A stretch of DNA of 5,342 bases, taken from assembly GCA_025454185.1 (NCBI GenBank), contig JALOOY010000160.1, positions 1 through 5,342 on the forward strand, given 5' to 3'. Below the pieces are notes generated by a model, which was not told the origin of the DNA, searched no databases, and worked only from the letters and a program-made list of their open reading frames with translations. Numbering within the stretch: position 1 is the first letter of the stretch; each line of letters opens with the position of its first letter. This DNA is from Thermodesulfobacteriota bacterium. Its GTDB lineage: Bacteria > Desulfobacterota > RBG-13-43-22. The translations under genes were made by a program, and so were the position numbers. This document shows positions 5,203 to 5,342 of this stretch, in pieces.

Positions 5203-5342
5203 CAGGCTTCGCGCCAAATTTATGTCGGTTTAATTATGAGCCAGATAATAAATACAAAATTTCATGCTTCGTGGGTGTGCGCCACCGGTGTTACCTGGGC
5301 GTTTAATACGAAAAATGAGAATAAAACCCCGAATATTTGAAC

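Larger units (their letters stand above)
4863..5342. other. Gene-free region right of livH
   Basis: These 480 bases contain no open frame with a credible ribosome-binding site. From left to right they hold the livH leader with its heptamer array, a very AT-rich promoter-like stretch (about 4920-5050), a GC-richer patch of decayed palindromic repeats (about 5051-5215), and a final mixed stretch (5216-5342) in which I recognise nothing. The longest frame tied to the rightward promoter, 5063-5149, would encode 28 residues and reads through the repeat. Confidence 0.7.

Noticed and set aside
5330..5342. CGAATATTTGAAC at the window's right edge as another heptamer array
   Set aside because: It resembles the decayed end of the array near 4908-4921, but it is short, AT-rich and cut off by the window edge, so it cannot be supported.

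Overview
This window carries a complete five-gene high-affinity branched-chain amino acid (Liv/HAAT-type) ABC importer operon. All five genes are on the minus strand and are read from right to left: livH (permease), livM (permease), livG (ATPase), livF (ATPase) and a periplasmic substrate-binding protein of the LivK/Peripla_BP_6 type. The coding DNA is GC-rich. The intergenic DNA is strikingly AT-rich and full of small dispersed repeats. That contrast, the gene style and the repeat types suggest a Gram-negative, probably anaerobic bacterium of the Desulfobacterota (former Deltaproteobacteria). This placement is inferred from general appearance, not from a marker gene.

Layout: positions 1-13 hold the start of a heptamer repeat just past the binding-protein stop codon. 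Positions 14-1207 encode the binding protein. Positions 1208-1459 are non-coding and hold a MITE-like element (1256-1431), with 31-bp terminal inverted repeats built of 8-9 bp units and two perfect internal hairpins. Positions 1460-4862 hold livF, livG, livM and livH, which overlap one another by 8, 23 and 4 bases and so look translationally coupled. livM starts with GTG and livF with TTG, each behind a good Shine-Dalgarno. livH starts with ATG but has no visible Shine-Dalgarno. Positions 4863-5342 have no gene. They hold a GAACATC heptamer array in the livH leader, a candidate extended -10 promoter for livH, a candidate rightward sigma-70 promoter with a perfect 16-bp palindrome at its predicted start point, and a cluster of decayed palindromic repeats.

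How it works together (family knowledge): the binding protein captures the ligand in the periplasm and delivers it to the LivH-LivM membrane channel, and LivG-LivF hydrolyse ATP to drive import. Branched-chain amino acids are the default substrate. Related systems carry other amino acids, amides, urea or aromatic acids, and the sequence does not settle which applies here.

The operon itself is ordinary. Anything unusual lies in the non-coding DNA: the palindromic element placed between the importer core and its binding protein, the heptamer array in the leader, and the promoter/palindrome pair at the right. I see no evidence of an undescribed protein system.
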